Source: CAYONZ01 sp964405465
GTDB taxonomy: Bacteria; Bdellovibrionota; Bdellovibrionia; Bdellovibrionales; JAMPXM01
DNA length: 64,000 nucleotides
Direction: 5' to 3'
Assembly: GCA_964405465.1 (NCBI GenBank)
Contig: CAYONZ010000008.1
Coordinates: 1 to 64,000 of the forward strand
This document shows positions 42,713 through 51,663 of this stretch, piece by piece (the stretch's first letter is position 1; each line of letters starts with the position of its first letter). Position numbers and translations under genes: made by a program. The notes under the pieces are model-generated. The model was not told the origin of the DNA. It saw only the letters and a program-made list of their open reading frames with translations, and did not search any database.

Positions 42713-43973
42713 AGAGATAGCTTGCGCAGTTGATTTTCTTTCGGGCCCGTCTGGATTGCGGGAAAATTTCTTTGCAGGCTTTTTTCATCTGTTGTGGCGA
42801 AATAAATTCACTTAAACTTCGCACGGCCAGGCACGCAAAAGAGGATTTCTCGTCATAGGTGATTGGTTTGTCGGTGCAAGAGGAAAGGCGTTTGGCCTCG
42901 GGTTGATTGCGAAATGATGAAGAGAGAAATGAAGCGCCGACGATACAGGCTGCTTTTTCAGCCGGGCTTCGATCATCTGAATTGAGGTGCGAGCAGGACT
43001 TCATGACTTGCTTTGAACTTTGTGGCCACGACGTCGCGAGCCCCTGAGCGCTCAAACAAGCCCGGTATCCAAGGTGAAAGCGAATCGGATCAAAGTACTT
43101 TTGACACTTTTCTTTTTGATTTTCAAGAACACCCTCTTTTTGAGATTGAGACAGTTGAGAGTAGGAGTAGCCGACTAAACAAGATCCAAGAAAAGTCCGG
43201 TCTCCAGTTAGACGCATGCACTTGGCCTCAGGCGAAATATTTTTTTGAAGGCCTAAAAGTTGATCAGCGTGCACGCCGGAAAAGCAGGATTCTTGAAAAA
43301 TTAAATCGATGAGAGTTTCGTTTGAATAGCTCGTTTTGCAAGCCGTAAAGCTTTTGCTTGACTCAGAGCTACTGGGACTAGCAAGTGTGACCCCAACTTG
43401 GCACGCGCTGCTGAGGCGAACGGAGGGATTGTTTTTTGAGCATTGAGTTCGAGCCTCATTTGCAGAAGTTTTTTTTCTATTCAGCATTCCCTGCTCGCAA
43501 GCTTGGAGTTGTTGCGACTGCATGGCGTTTGTAAAAAGCAACTTACATTCACTCACATTGGCGGCTGGCGGTGCTAAGTTTTTTATTTCTGTGGGGTTCT
43601 CTTGTTGTGCATTTTCGTGAAACTCACCAGGTGAAACACTCGCCGGAGCTCGACTGACCGATTTTTTTTCAGGATAGACGGAGGGCGAGTCCTCATCGGA
43701 TTTCTGCGTCGAACTCGGTAATTCATTAGACATGGCCTCAGGCATTGCATTTGGTATGTGCGCGGTGGGTGCGTGTGCTTCGGAAGTTTCAGTGGTTTCT
43801 GGTGTTTTATTTTCAATTGGTGCAGATGAGTTTGATGCCACTAAGAATTCATGTTCCATCGGAGGCAGCGCGACTTTTGGCTCATGAATCGTTTCGGCCT
43901 GACAGCCAATTTGAAAAACAGCGATGACTGAAAGTGTTGCGCAAACTCGTTTCACTTTTATGGCAGGTCTCAT
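42711..43973 (-). CDS. Exported Cys-pair repeat protein, putative lipoprotein
   Basis: A 420-residue protein of unknown family. The N-terminus is a signal sequence ending FQIGC, a non-standard lipobox (C24). Residues about 30-140 are a Pro/Ser/Glu-rich disordered linker. From about 142 to the C-terminus run eight degenerate units of about 35 residues, each with a cysteine pair 11-17 residues apart (for example KCMRLTGDRTFLGSCLVG, KSCSHLN...AACIVG, KACKEIF...NCASYL). Its start overlaps the stop of the lytic transglycosylase gene (ATGA), so the two are co-translated and may act together at the cell wall; that is inference. Confidence 0.65.
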   Translation of the reverse strand: MRPAIKVKRVCATLSVIAVFQIGCQAETIHEPKVALPPMEHEFLVASNSSAPIENKTPETTETSEAHAPTAHIPNAMPEAMSNELPSSTQKSDEDSPSVYPEKKSVSRAPASVSPGEFHENAQQENPTEIKNLAPPAANVSECKLLFTNAMQSQQLQACEQGMLNRKKTSANEARTQCSKNNPSVRLSSACQVGVTLASPSSSESSKSFTACKTSYSNETLIDLIFQESCFSGVHADQLLGLQKNISPEAKCMRLTGDRTFLGSCLVGYSYSQLSQSQKEGVLENQKEKCQKYFDPIRFHLGYRACLSAQGLATSWPQSSKQVMKSCSHLNSDDRSPAEKAACIVGASFLSSSFRNQPEAKRLSSCTDKPITYDEKSSFACLAVRSLSEFISPQQMKKACKEIFPQSRRARKKINCASYL

Positions 43974-45736
43974 AGGTTCACTTTCTTTGGTGGGTAAAGA
44001 GAGCCGAGATTAGCCTCGACAATAGATTTGAATTTTTCGCTATTCTCTTTGTTAAGATCTTTTTGGTAGAGCCGAAGATACCAATAATAATTTCGTAATA
44101 TACTGGCCACATAGTCTCGAGTTTCAGAGTAGGGGATGAGGTCGAGTAGGAGCACCCTGTTCTCGACGGTGTAGCGCTTCTTCCATTTTTCAACACGATT
44201 AAACCCTGCATTGTAAGCCGCGAGTGTGAGTTCGATATCACCATCTAAGTTTTCAAGACGATGCAGAAAATATTTTACTCCGACACGAATATTGGTCTCG
44301 GGATCATAGAGCTGGCTTGAACTTTTCACCGACGCGATTCCACGTGCGGTTTCCGGCATGACTTGCATCAGGCCGCGGGCGCCCACTCCGCTACGAGCAA
44401 AGCGATTGAATGCACTTTCTTGGCGAATCAAAGAGAGAATCAAAAATGGATCGACATGCTGGGCACGAGATTTAATTTTGTCGAGAAACCAAATTGGGAA
44501 AACTAATTTCAGTGTCGAAGGTGTCACCATTTGAGGCTCATCTTGAAATAGTGCGGTCATCATTTTGAATTTTGCAATTGAATTGCCGGTTCGATTGACA
44601 AGAAGTGCAAGGTACAGACGAACTTCGGGTTCAAGTGTTGTGAGTTGGTCCTCGTGTTTATCGAGAATCTCTAGAGCAAGTCCGAACTCCTTTTTCTCAA
44701 TCAACAATTCGCTCAAACGGATCATGTCGTTGAGGTCAGGCCGAATGTTGGAGCGAAAGCCCACGCGTGAAACTTTATTTTGGCTCAAATAGGTTTGCAT
44801 ACGTTGATCAGAACCATTGATAAGGAGATTGTGGTAGCTGAGTGGATGTTGTCGCAACAGAGATTCGCGTGCCTCAAATTGAGTTTCTGGAAGATTAAGT
44901 TTTTGGGCACAGACATAGCGCCAATATTTCACTCTTGAAGACAGAAATCGTCCAGAGGAAGAGGCCTCAATTAAATCGAGTAAGGTCTGGGCCTTATCAA
45001 ATTGGCCCAACCATATGGACAACAAAGCTCCTCGGAATCTTGCTTTATTGGCCTGTTGATCTTGGCCACAGTCTGAAGCGCGCAGATAGGCGGAACGGCT
45101 TTTTTCGATGGCTTCAATTCTTGGAAATTCGTCCTCATACCTCGCTCCAATTGCTAGTGCTAATGCCGTTGAGTATCCGGGTGAATTGCACTTTGCATCT
45201 TGTAAGAAACTGGAGTGAAGAGAGTTCAGTGTCTCGAGGTTGTCGACGCTTGAGAGCGCTCCATTGAGTTGGGTAAAACCAAGTGGGGCAAGGTTGTTTA
45301 AGGTGCGTGATCCAATCCACTCAACTATTTGTTCGCGTGAGACTGCTGACTTCAATTTGCGATCGGTGATTGGTTTTTCTAAGGCCCCTGTGTCTTGGGC
45401 GTCGAGAAAAAAGCAGGCGAGCGGGATTTCATCTTTATAGCTGCCACATAAAGTGAGAAGAGAATTTTTTTTATTTCGGACTTTGTAATCCAATACCAGT
45501 TCGAGTTGCTTGCGCGCTGAAATCAGATCTTTCTTTTTTTCTAACTTTAGTCCAGTCCAATTGCGCTTCAGGGCTTCATCGAAATCATAAGAAAGCGAGA
45601 GTGGATTTCTTTCGAGTTGCGAAAGACCATTGGGCGCGCCCTGTGCACGAGGCGTGGTGCTCAGAAGACAAGGCAATAGCACAAGTGAAAGAATTTTTGT
45701 TTTATGACTTTGGATCAATGAACTTTCTTGCAGCAT
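43970..45736 (-). CDS. slt: Soluble lytic murein transglycosylase
   Basis: Peptidoglycan-cleaving enzyme forming 1,6-anhydromuropeptides, exported, 588 residues. Signal peptide (ILSLVLLPCLLSTTPRA), a long helical superhelix-like region (about 40-410) as in Slt70, and the catalytic SLT domain near the end: E440 in LIRQESAF, GARGLMQVMPETA, and LAAYNAGFNRVEKW. Gene overlap with the downstream Cys-pair protein. For a predatory or gliding bacterium such enzymes can act on its own or prey wall; the sequence does not tell which. Confidence 0.9.
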   Translation of the reverse strand: MLQESSLIQSHKTKILSLVLLPCLLSTTPRAQGAPNGLSQLERNPLSLSYDFDEALKRNWTGLKLEKKKDLISARKQLELVLDYKVRNKKNSLLTLCGSYKDEIPLACFFLDAQDTGALEKPITDRKLKSAVSREQIVEWIGSRTLNNLAPLGFTQLNGALSSVDNLETLNSLHSSFLQDAKCNSPGYSTALALAIGARYEDEFPRIEAIEKSRSAYLRASDCGQDQQANKARFRGALLSIWLGQFDKAQTLLDLIEASSSGRFLSSRVKYWRYVCAQKLNLPETQFEARESLLRQHPLSYHNLLINGSDQRMQTYLSQNKVSRVGFRSNIRPDLNDMIRLSELLIEKKEFGLALEILDKHEDQLTTLEPEVRLYLALLVNRTGNSIAKFKMMTALFQDEPQMVTPSTLKLVFPIWFLDKIKSRAQHVDPFLILSLIRQESAFNRFARSGVGARGLMQVMPETARGIASVKSSSQLYDPETNIRVGVKYFLHRLENLDGDIELTLAAYNAGFNRVEKWKKRYTVENRVLLLDLIPYSETRDYVASILRNYYWYLRLYQKDLNKENSEKFKSIVEANLGSLYPPKKVNL

Positions 45737-45893
45737 AGTCTTTGTAGTTTATCAAAACTTGCTGCAAAAAAATTGATCCGACTGAAGGTTGGAGCGAAAT
45801 CAGGACCTCGACCAAGAGCTTAGGTAAAGTCAGAAACTAGAGTGCTGGACTGCGAGGTTAACTCTTGACCTGAACAACTTCGGGGTCCAGTCG

Positions 45894-46709
45894 TTATCTG
45901 CCTGGACCTCGAAGACGTTCTACCATTGGTAGAGTCAAAAGCGTAAACACTGGGGCAGAAGTAAACAAGACAACCACCATTGCGCCGACAGGTACATCCA
46001 GCTTGTAGCTCAAGATCATTCCTACCACACTTAAAACAGAACTTAGAAGCCATCCAAAAATCAACCGCGATTTCAGCGTGTTGAAAACTAAGGTGCTCAT
46101 GACCGACGGAACAATTAGAAGTGAGAATACGAGTAGCACTCCAGCGATATGTGTTGATGATGCGATAATCACTCCGAAGAGGGCGTAAAAGACAAAGTCC
46201 CAAAACCAAGAGGCATGTGATGAAGTCGACGCCGTCCAAAGTTGTTTGCGAAAAACAAAATGAACAATCCCAACAACAGCATAGATGGCGAATGTTTTGA
46301 TGACGTCATCCCAGGTGACCAAAAGAATTTGTCCCACCAATGCTTCTTTAAGATGCTCGGCTCCGTGGGTGAGGCGATCCAATACCAACACTACAGCAGC
46401 AGAAGCAAACGCATAGACAATTCCGATAATGGCTTCTTGAGAAATTCGGTGCTCATACCTCCTCGCTAACGCAAAAAGGCTTGCCGCCAAAAGAGTCGAA
46501 CCAAGTGATACAAAATAGTGAATCTGGGGTGAACCATCGGGAATCAAAAGTAATCCACAAATTGCGCCAAGAGAAGCCACTTGTGCCAGGCTAAGGTCAA
46601 CAAAGATAACCCCTCTTGCAAGCACATGGAGACCGAGATAGCAGTGAGCAAGCGCCAATATCAAGAGCATAACTGTTGGCGCGGCCATGAACATAATGAT
46701 GTCATTCAT
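45894..46709 (-). CDS. znuB: Zinc/manganese ABC transporter permease
   Basis: Inner-membrane permease of the ABC-3 family (ZnuB/AztB-type), 271 residues with about seven to eight membrane segments; family segments are LGLHVLARGVIFVDLSLAQVA, LLVFSLLIVPSVMS-like region and AHCYLG at the start. It overlaps znuA (ATGA at 46706-46709). No ATPase gene follows on this strand before the transglycosylase, so the ZnuC subunit must be encoded elsewhere or be missing. Confidence 0.88.
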   Translation of the reverse strand: MNDIIMFMAAPTVMLLILALAHCYLGLHVLARGVIFVDLSLAQVASLGAICGLLLIPDGSPQIHYFVSLGSTLLAASLFALARRYEHRISQEAIIGIVYAFASAAVVLVLDRLTHGAEHLKEALVGQILLVTWDDVIKTFAIYAVVGIVHFVFRKQLWTASTSSHASWFWDFVFYALFGVIIASSTHIAGVLLVFSLLIVPSVMSTLVFNTLKSRLIFGWLLSSVLSVVGMILSYKLDVPVGAMVVVLFTSAPVFTLLTLPMVERLRGPGR

Positions 46710-47638
46710 GAGTTTTTCTCCAAAATAGTGACAAGTTTTTCGTAAAGGTCAAAGAGGTTTTTAATTTGAGGTTCTCCGTCGACACTCACTGGAACCGAAA
46801 AAACCTTAGCCGTAGCAAGTTCTGTAGTGATTTTTTCGCCAACTTTGCTGTCGAAATAATTTTCAATGAGAACCAAATTGATCTTCTCCTTTTTCATTAT
46901 ATCCAAGACTTCAAGAATATGCTGCACCGTTGGTGGAATTCCTGGTTTGGGTTCAAGGTAACCCCGATTTTGTACGCCGAAGCGAGCAAAGAAGTAATTG
47001 AGAGTCTTATGATAGGTGATCACTTTTCGGTTTTTTGCTGCCAACTTTTCAACACTTTTTTCTGCGTTTGCAGCAAGGCCTAATCTGTTTTGCCACGCTT
47101 TCATTTTGAGGTTGATCTCGGTAGAAAATTTCTTGGAATTGGCGAGGTACAAAGCTTTGTGATCATGATCAATTGCACCCAACTTTTCAGCGAGATGCTC
47201 GCCAGCCTCCGCCGCTCGTATCGGATCGAGCATGAAATGAGGATTGCCTTCGGGGTGCACATCGCCTTGAGCGCGTGATGTCTCTCCCTGTGGGACTTCT
47301 ATTGGAGTGATGGTTTCTCCGAGCTCAATAAAGCCTGGACTTCCAGGATTTATTTTTGGGTTGCGTGCACCCTGCACCAAATTTTTTATCCAACCGATTT
47401 CAAGTGAAAGTCCATTAGTGACCAGTAAATCAGCTCTATTTAGTTTGGTCATGTACGACGGCTTAGTTTCAATTGCATGGGGATCTTGGGTGCCCTTGGC
47501 AAGAACTTCAAGATCCACTTCACTTCCAGCAATTTCAGTGATGAGTGAGCCAAGGTCTGTGGTTGTTGCAACCACTTTGAGCTTTGCAAAGCTGGTTGTG
47601 CAAAAAAACAAAATGAGTGTTGTAAATATTTTTTTCAT
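46706..47638 (-). CDS. znuA: Periplasmic zinc-binding protein
   Basis: Cluster A-I metal-binding protein of an ABC importer, 310 residues. Signal peptide (FTTLILFFCTTSFA), then TTTDLGSLITEIAG, the ligand histidine context TQDPHAIETKPS, the loop GDVHPEGNPHFMLDP with several histidines, and ITYHKTLNYFFARF. The usual long His-rich loop is short here. AAAGGAG lies before the ATG, 11 nt downstream of the barrel gene stop. Zinc is the likely substrate; manganese is possible. Confidence 0.9.
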   Translation of the reverse strand: MKKIFTTLILFFCTTSFAKLKVVATTTDLGSLITEIAGSEVDLEVLAKGTQDPHAIETKPSYMTKLNRADLLVTNGLSLEIGWIKNLVQGARNPKINPGSPGFIELGETITPIEVPQGETSRAQGDVHPEGNPHFMLDPIRAAEAGEHLAEKLGAIDHDHKALYLANSKKFSTEINLKMKAWQNRLGLAANAEKSVEKLAAKNRKVITYHKTLNYFFARFGVQNRGYLEPKPGIPPTVQHILEVLDIMKKEKINLVLIENYFDSKVGEKITTELATAKVFSVPVSVDGEPQIKNLFDLYEKLVTILEKNS

Positions 47639-47649
47639 AAAGGCTCCTT

Positions 47650-48783
47650 TTAGTAGTTATGCGCAGGGTGTGCGCCGATGGAAAAATTGAGTTGCAATAA
47701 GAGGCGGTGGTCGACTTTTCCTTGGGATTCGGAAAGGTGATCATACTGCAGGCGAAATCCTGAAAATTCGGTTGCCAAAAATGCGATCAACGCTGAGTAA
47801 CGGAGACTAAACGGCTCTTCAGTCAGAGGACTGACGGTGTCTGTGTCATTTCGGCTGACATATTCGGCTCGCCCCTGAAGCCACCAGCGTTCATCGACTT
47901 GCCATTGGAGAGAGCTCACAATTCCTTCTGTGGTGTTTTCTCCTGTTTCCCGTTTAATCTTTCGTTGTGCTATTTCATTTGACCAAATCAGTGCGTGGAA
48001 TTTTCCACCAACGGCTGGTCGCCACTTGAACGTGAGGTCGCTTCCCAAAAATTGGGTTGAATTTTCACGAAAGGTCGCCGTCGCAAATGAGTTTTCACCA
48101 GTAACTCCTGAAAGGCCCCATTCCAGTGTACTGTCATCATTGAGCTCCCAAAGATTTTTTAGTTTCAGGAGGTAGACCATACTGTTGGGACTTGCATCGT
48201 GAAAATAGTTGTCTTGACCTTCGGCTTTTCCAGAAAGCGCTTGCAGAGTGGCTTCCGAAAACCAGGAGGTAGGCAGGAGAAGGCTCGCCGAAGCCCCTAC
48301 GTCGTTAAGACCCTCAGATCCGAAAATACTTGAAAGCAAAAGAGGCTGATCAACAAATGCCAAGGCATGTGTGTGCGTCGGATTCGATTTACCAAACGCG
48401 GCCTTAAATTTGCCAAGTTTAAAAGTGATCATGGGTATCTGGGTTGACTCTGCATAAATCTCCTCGGGTTCATATTTATACTCGATACTCTGCGGAATCT
48501 TGACATTGCTTGCATCTGCAACGTGGCTCAATTCAGGATGCATCGAGAAGGTTGCAAAAAAACGAGAGTAAGGGTCAACATCGCTGAGAAAGCTTAATTC
48601 TGCTTCCTGCAGGCCCAATCCGTTTGGAGAGTCGGCGAGAGGATCATTGCCACGAAGTGATCGTTGATACAGAAAAAGTCCATTGAGACCTATTTGAGGT
48701 GTGCCGTTTTTGGCTTCTGCAAATGCCCGGTGCAATGGTGCAAGTACAATTATGAGTGCGGTAAAAAGAATTTTGTTTAGCAT
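47650..48783 (-). CDS. Outer-membrane beta-barrel protein linked to zinc uptake
   Basis: A 377-residue protein with signal peptide (FTALIIVLAPLHRAFA) and alternating amphipathic strands with aromatic residues; it ends in HPAHNY. It is probably an outer-membrane channel or receptor that lets zinc pass before ZnuA picks it up, based on its place as first gene of the operon. ATG 48783 with GGAG upstream is preferred over an earlier frame start at 48813. No plug domain or TonB box was seen. Confidence 0.7.
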   Translation of the reverse strand: MLNKILFTALIIVLAPLHRAFAEAKNGTPQIGLNGLFLYQRSLRGNDPLADSPNGLGLQEAELSFLSDVDPYSRFFATFSMHPELSHVADASNVKIPQSIEYKYEPEEIYAESTQIPMITFKLGKFKAAFGKSNPTHTHALAFVDQPLLLSSIFGSEGLNDVGASASLLLPTSWFSEATLQALSGKAEGQDNYFHDASPNSMVYLLKLKNLWELNDDSTLEWGLSGVTGENSFATATFRENSTQFLGSDLTFKWRPAVGGKFHALIWSNEIAQRKIKRETGENTTEGIVSSLQWQVDERWWLQGRAEYVSRNDTDTVSPLTEEPFSLRYSALIAFLATEFSGFRLQYDHLSESQGKVDHRLLLQLNFSIGAHPAHNY

Positions 48784-48990
48784 AAAACTCCAACGTTTAA
48801 ATTTGTGCGACATGAACGTGACTTTGTTTTGTCTTGTTCTGCTGCTTGGTCTGTTTACTGATCCACTGGTCCGCAGTAATTGCTATGCAACCACAAGTGC
48901 TATGCAGCTCCTTGCGATCCATAATAAACAGGGAACACGTCCTTTTTTGTTTAAAATATGTGTCCTGAAAACCAGCAAGTGATATGTGAT

Positions 48991-49034
48991 TGACTTATGA
49001 CTTATGACTTATGACTTATGACTTGTGACTTGTG
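48991..49034. repeat. Heptamer tandem repeat
   Basis: About six copies of TGACTTA (the last two read TGACTTG) run from 48991 to 49034. The unit is 7 bp, so copy-number changes shift the frame. The minus-strand gene at 49002-49457 ends inside the array. Confidence 0.92.
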
Positions 49035-49457
49035 TGCAGGTGGGCCACGAGGGGCGTCGCTCAGCCAAATTCCAAGATTTGGCCTGGCAGGCGAATGCAA
49101 TGTGACGGTCAGCTCGGCCTCGAGAGCCGGAATCAATAGCGAAGAGTCGTCGGTGTAGACAAGCTCCGCAGTCAGAGTCTTAGAGAACAATTGGCCAATA
49201 AAGCAGGGTGCATCGGGTTTGCTGTCTCGCAGTCCGGCCTGTTCTTTGAGTGTCGTCCAGCAGTTTTCTGCGTGGCTCGGTCGACATGAGTTTTCTGAAT
49301 CGAATGCTACGCGAGGAGAATCCTCAGGTGCGATAAAGGCATGATAAACTCTGTGTAAGGCCTCTCCAGTTCCGAACACCAGGCAAAACATCATCAGGAA
49401 TAGTGAGGTGAAGAATTTGTTGGAACGATGCTTTCTAGCGATCAGGTGGCAGATCAT
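49002..49457 (-). CDS. Membrane-anchored protein upstream of the zinc operon, DUF2946-like
   Basis: A 151-residue protein with an N-terminal hydrophobic segment (FFTSLFLMMFCLVFGTGEAL) and an exported part with four cysteines. The end LSDAPRGPP is typical of DUF2946-like proteins that sit beside metal and copper operons. After RGPPA the reading frame runs into the heptamer repeat and gains the tail HKSQVISHKS before its stop. It probably precedes the barrel gene in the same transcription unit, about 220 bp apart. Family is by resemblance only. Confidence 0.55.
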   Translation of the reverse strand: MICHLIARKHRSNKFFTSLFLMMFCLVFGTGEALHRVYHAFIAPEDSPRVAFDSENSCRPSHAENCWTTLKEQAGLRDSKPDAPCFIGQLFSKTLTAELVYTDDSSLLIPALEAELTVTLHSPARPNLGIWLSDAPRGPPAHKSQVISHKS

Positions 49458-49537
49458 GGCCGAATTTTATGCCGAACTTGAAAAGGTTTGCAATAATTTG
49501 TTTTGCAACCCAAGAAAACCTGAGTAGATAGAGACCT

Positions 49538-50908
49538 ATGAAAATATGGAAACTAAAAAAAGCCGCTGAAAAAAAATGGAGTCTTCAACATCCGTGGATC
49601 TTTTCGAATGATCTCTGCGAGAGCCCAAAGGGTACACAACCAGGGGAACTCATTGACCTTCGCTCTGAGTCAGGTGAGCGTCTTGCTCTCGGTTACGGAA
49701 ATCCTCAGACCTTAATCGCATTTAGAACTTTGAGTCGTGATCCAAACGTTACCGAAATTGATGCCCGATTTTTTGCGGCCGCCTTTTCGCGTGCATTTCG
49801 ATTACGTGAGATTGCGGGTTTGGATAAATTTAGTTTCCGCCTGGTGTTTGCTGAAAGCGATGGCTTGCCTGGACTGATCATCGATCGCTATCGTCTCTAT
49901 TCTGAACAGCACGCGACCACGCTAGAGCTGAAGTCCTCTAAACAGATTCTGGTTGTTCAGATCAACTCAGCAGGAATGCAAAGTCTAAAACCGCAAATTT
50001 TGGATGGACTCAGAATTTTTGTTGAAGAGCATTTCGAGAAAACGCAGGTGAGTTGGGCTAACACCGCGATCATGGTTTGTGAGGATTCAAAGTCTCGGTT
50101 AATGGAAGGTCTTGAAGTTCGGGCCAAGTATATAGAACGACCCTTACCTGGATTCGACTTTCAACTGACACAAATTGCCATTCAATCAGCGAGTCAACCA
50201 GAGTTGCCGCTTCCAATGCTGGTTGATTTTTTGGGTGGTCAAAAAACTGGTTTTTTTCTAGATCAAAGAGTGAACATAAAAAACCTAGTTGAATTTCTTC
50301 CTGGTTGGCTTGTGGCGCGTGATCGCAATCTTCCTATTCGGGTTTTAGATCTTTGTTGTTATGTCGGTCAATGGGGCACCCAGTTGGCGGCCGCGCTTAA
50401 ATCTTATGGTTTTAGTGCGGAGGTTACGTTGGTAGATGCTTCGCAGAAGGCTTTAGAAACGGCTTCGAAAAATGTGGCAATGGCAGGTGGGCAGCCAGTT
50501 GTTCAAAAAATGGATATTTTGGAGGACCTTCATCGGCTACCCTCTGGATTCTATGATCTGGTCATTTGCGATCCTCCGGCTTTTATTAAAAAGAAAAAGG
50601 ACATCCCACAGGGCATTCAGGCCTATAGCAAACTCAATCGCGAGGCCATGAGGCGTGTGTCTGCCGGTGGTTTTTATGTGAGTTGCTCTTGCTCGGGGCT
50701 TTTTGAAGAAACAGATTTTCGACAAATGTTGGCTCAATCTGCAGCACGTTGCCAAAAAGAAATTCGTTGGCTGTATCGTGGGTTTCATAGTGCCGACCAT
50801 CCCCAGCGACCTGAATTTCCGCAGGGTACCTATTTAAAGGCATGGATTGGGGTCTCGGTGCAGAGATCGATCGCAAATTCAGCACAGAATTCGGCTGCAA
50901 AAAACTAA
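49538..50908 (+). CDS. rlmI: RlmI-type 23S rRNA cytosine methyltransferase
   Basis: SAM-dependent methyltransferase of the RlmI/RlmK-like COG1092 family, 456 residues, longer than Escherichia coli RlmI (about 396). N-terminal PUA-like domain (about 1-80: HPWIFSND), then the EEHF-containing middle and a Rossmann methyltransferase domain with VLDLCCYVGQWG, and CDPPAFIKKKKD as motif IV, and catalytic-type CSCSGLF near the end. It likely makes m5C in 23S rRNA. Insertions at about 130-200 account for the extra length. A secreted 2H phosphoesterase gene follows after 10 nt. Confidence 0.85.
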   Translation: MKIWKLKKAAEKKWSLQHPWIFSNDLCESPKGTQPGELIDLRSESGERLALGYGNPQTLIAFRTLSRDPNVTEIDARFFAAAFSRAFRLREIAGLDKFSFRLVFAESDGLPGLIIDRYRLYSEQHATTLELKSSKQILVVQINSAGMQSLKPQILDGLRIFVEEHFEKTQVSWANTAIMVCEDSKSRLMEGLEVRAKYIERPLPGFDFQLTQIAIQSASQPELPLPMLVDFLGGQKTGFFLDQRVNIKNLVEFLPGWLVARDRNLPIRVLDLCCYVGQWGTQLAAALKSYGFSAEVTLVDASQKALETASKNVAMAGGQPVVQKMDILEDLHRLPSGFYDLVICDPPAFIKKKKDIPQGIQAYSKLNREAMRRVSAGGFYVSCSCSGLFEETDFRQMLAQSAARCQKEIRWLYRGFHSADHPQRPEFPQGTYLKAWIGVSVQRSIANSAQNSAAKN

Positions 50909-50918
50909 TGGGGGTCTA

Positions 50919-51602
50919 ATGAGAGTACAGAGATTCGATATCAATCCGATTTGTTTAACAGCATTCGGCGCAAGAAATAGATGGGGCCAAACCGTGATTT
51001 TGCTTGCAGGCCTGGCGTTGAGTCGGGTCGCTTCGTCGGCAGTTGAGCTCAAGCTGGAGGCCAGTGCCATGCATTCCAAAGGTCAACCTTTCACGAAAAA
51101 TCTGGGGCAGAACTCCTCGGCAAAATACCTTTCACTGAATTTAGCGTTTGAGCCATATCGAAAGTTGAGAGAGCAGGTTGAAAAAATCTTAAGTGAAGAA
51201 AGTAAGTCAAAGGTTGAACTCAAAAACCGAGGAGAGGCACATGTGACAGTGATTACGCCTCCGGAATTCAATGAAAGTTTAGCTGCGCAGATCAATATCG
51301 AAAAAGTACATGAAATGGCTGAAACTTTGCAAATGCAGGAGTCGACTGTTTTGGAGCCAGTTTGTGTTGGGCGAGGTGAAGCTAAAATTGATGGGCAAAC
51401 AGAGTACACTTATTTTTTAGTGGTGAAGGCGCCCAAGCTGCTTGAAGTTCGAAAAGCCTTGCAAGAAAAAGCAAAGGCATTTGATGCGGCTCACTTTTAT
51501 CCGCATGTCACCCTAGGCTTCACCAAACAAGATCTTCACGAACAGCAGGGTGTGATTAAAAACGACAAATCATGTTGGCGAAAAGTCGTTATACAACCTT
51601 AA
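50919..51602 (+). CDS. Exported 2H phosphoesterase-like protein
   Basis: A 227-residue protein with the paired H-x-T motifs of the 2H phosphoesterase/RNA ligase superfamily: HVTVI at 108-112 and HVTLGF at 196-201. Members include 2'-5' RNA ligases and cyclic phosphodiesterases. Here the N-terminus (about 20-40: TVILLAGLALSRVASSA) looks like a signal peptide, so the enzyme may act outside the cytoplasm, which would be uncommon. ATG 50919 behind GGGGG is preferred over a start inside rlmI at 50847. A bidirectional terminator follows. Confidence 0.75.
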   Translation: MRVQRFDINPICLTAFGARNRWGQTVILLAGLALSRVASSAVELKLEASAMHSKGQPFTKNLGQNSSAKYLSLNLAFEPYRKLREQVEKILSEESKSKVELKNRGEAHVTVITPPEFNESLAAQINIEKVHEMAETLQMQESTVLEPVCVGRGEAKIDGQTEYTYFLVVKAPKLLEVRKALQEKAKAFDAAHFYPHVTLGFTKQDLHEQQGVIKNDKSCWRKVVIQP

Positions 51603-51627
51603 TGAAAGGTATCACCGCGCGAGCAAA

Positions 51628-51658
51628 AAAAAAGGAGAGATCAAGTCTCTCCTTTTTT
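51628..51658. terminator. Bidirectional rho-independent terminator
   Basis: AAAAAAGGAGAGA / TCTCTCCTTTTTT with a 5-nt loop (51628-51640 with 51646-51658) has T-runs on both strands and separates the convergent genes ending at 51602 and 51664. Confidence 0.93.
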
Positions 51659-51663
51659 GTCTT

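Noticed and set aside
48991..49034. Heptamer repeat considered as a CRISPR or attachment site
   Set aside because: The unit is 7 bp with no spacers; it is a simple tandem repeat.
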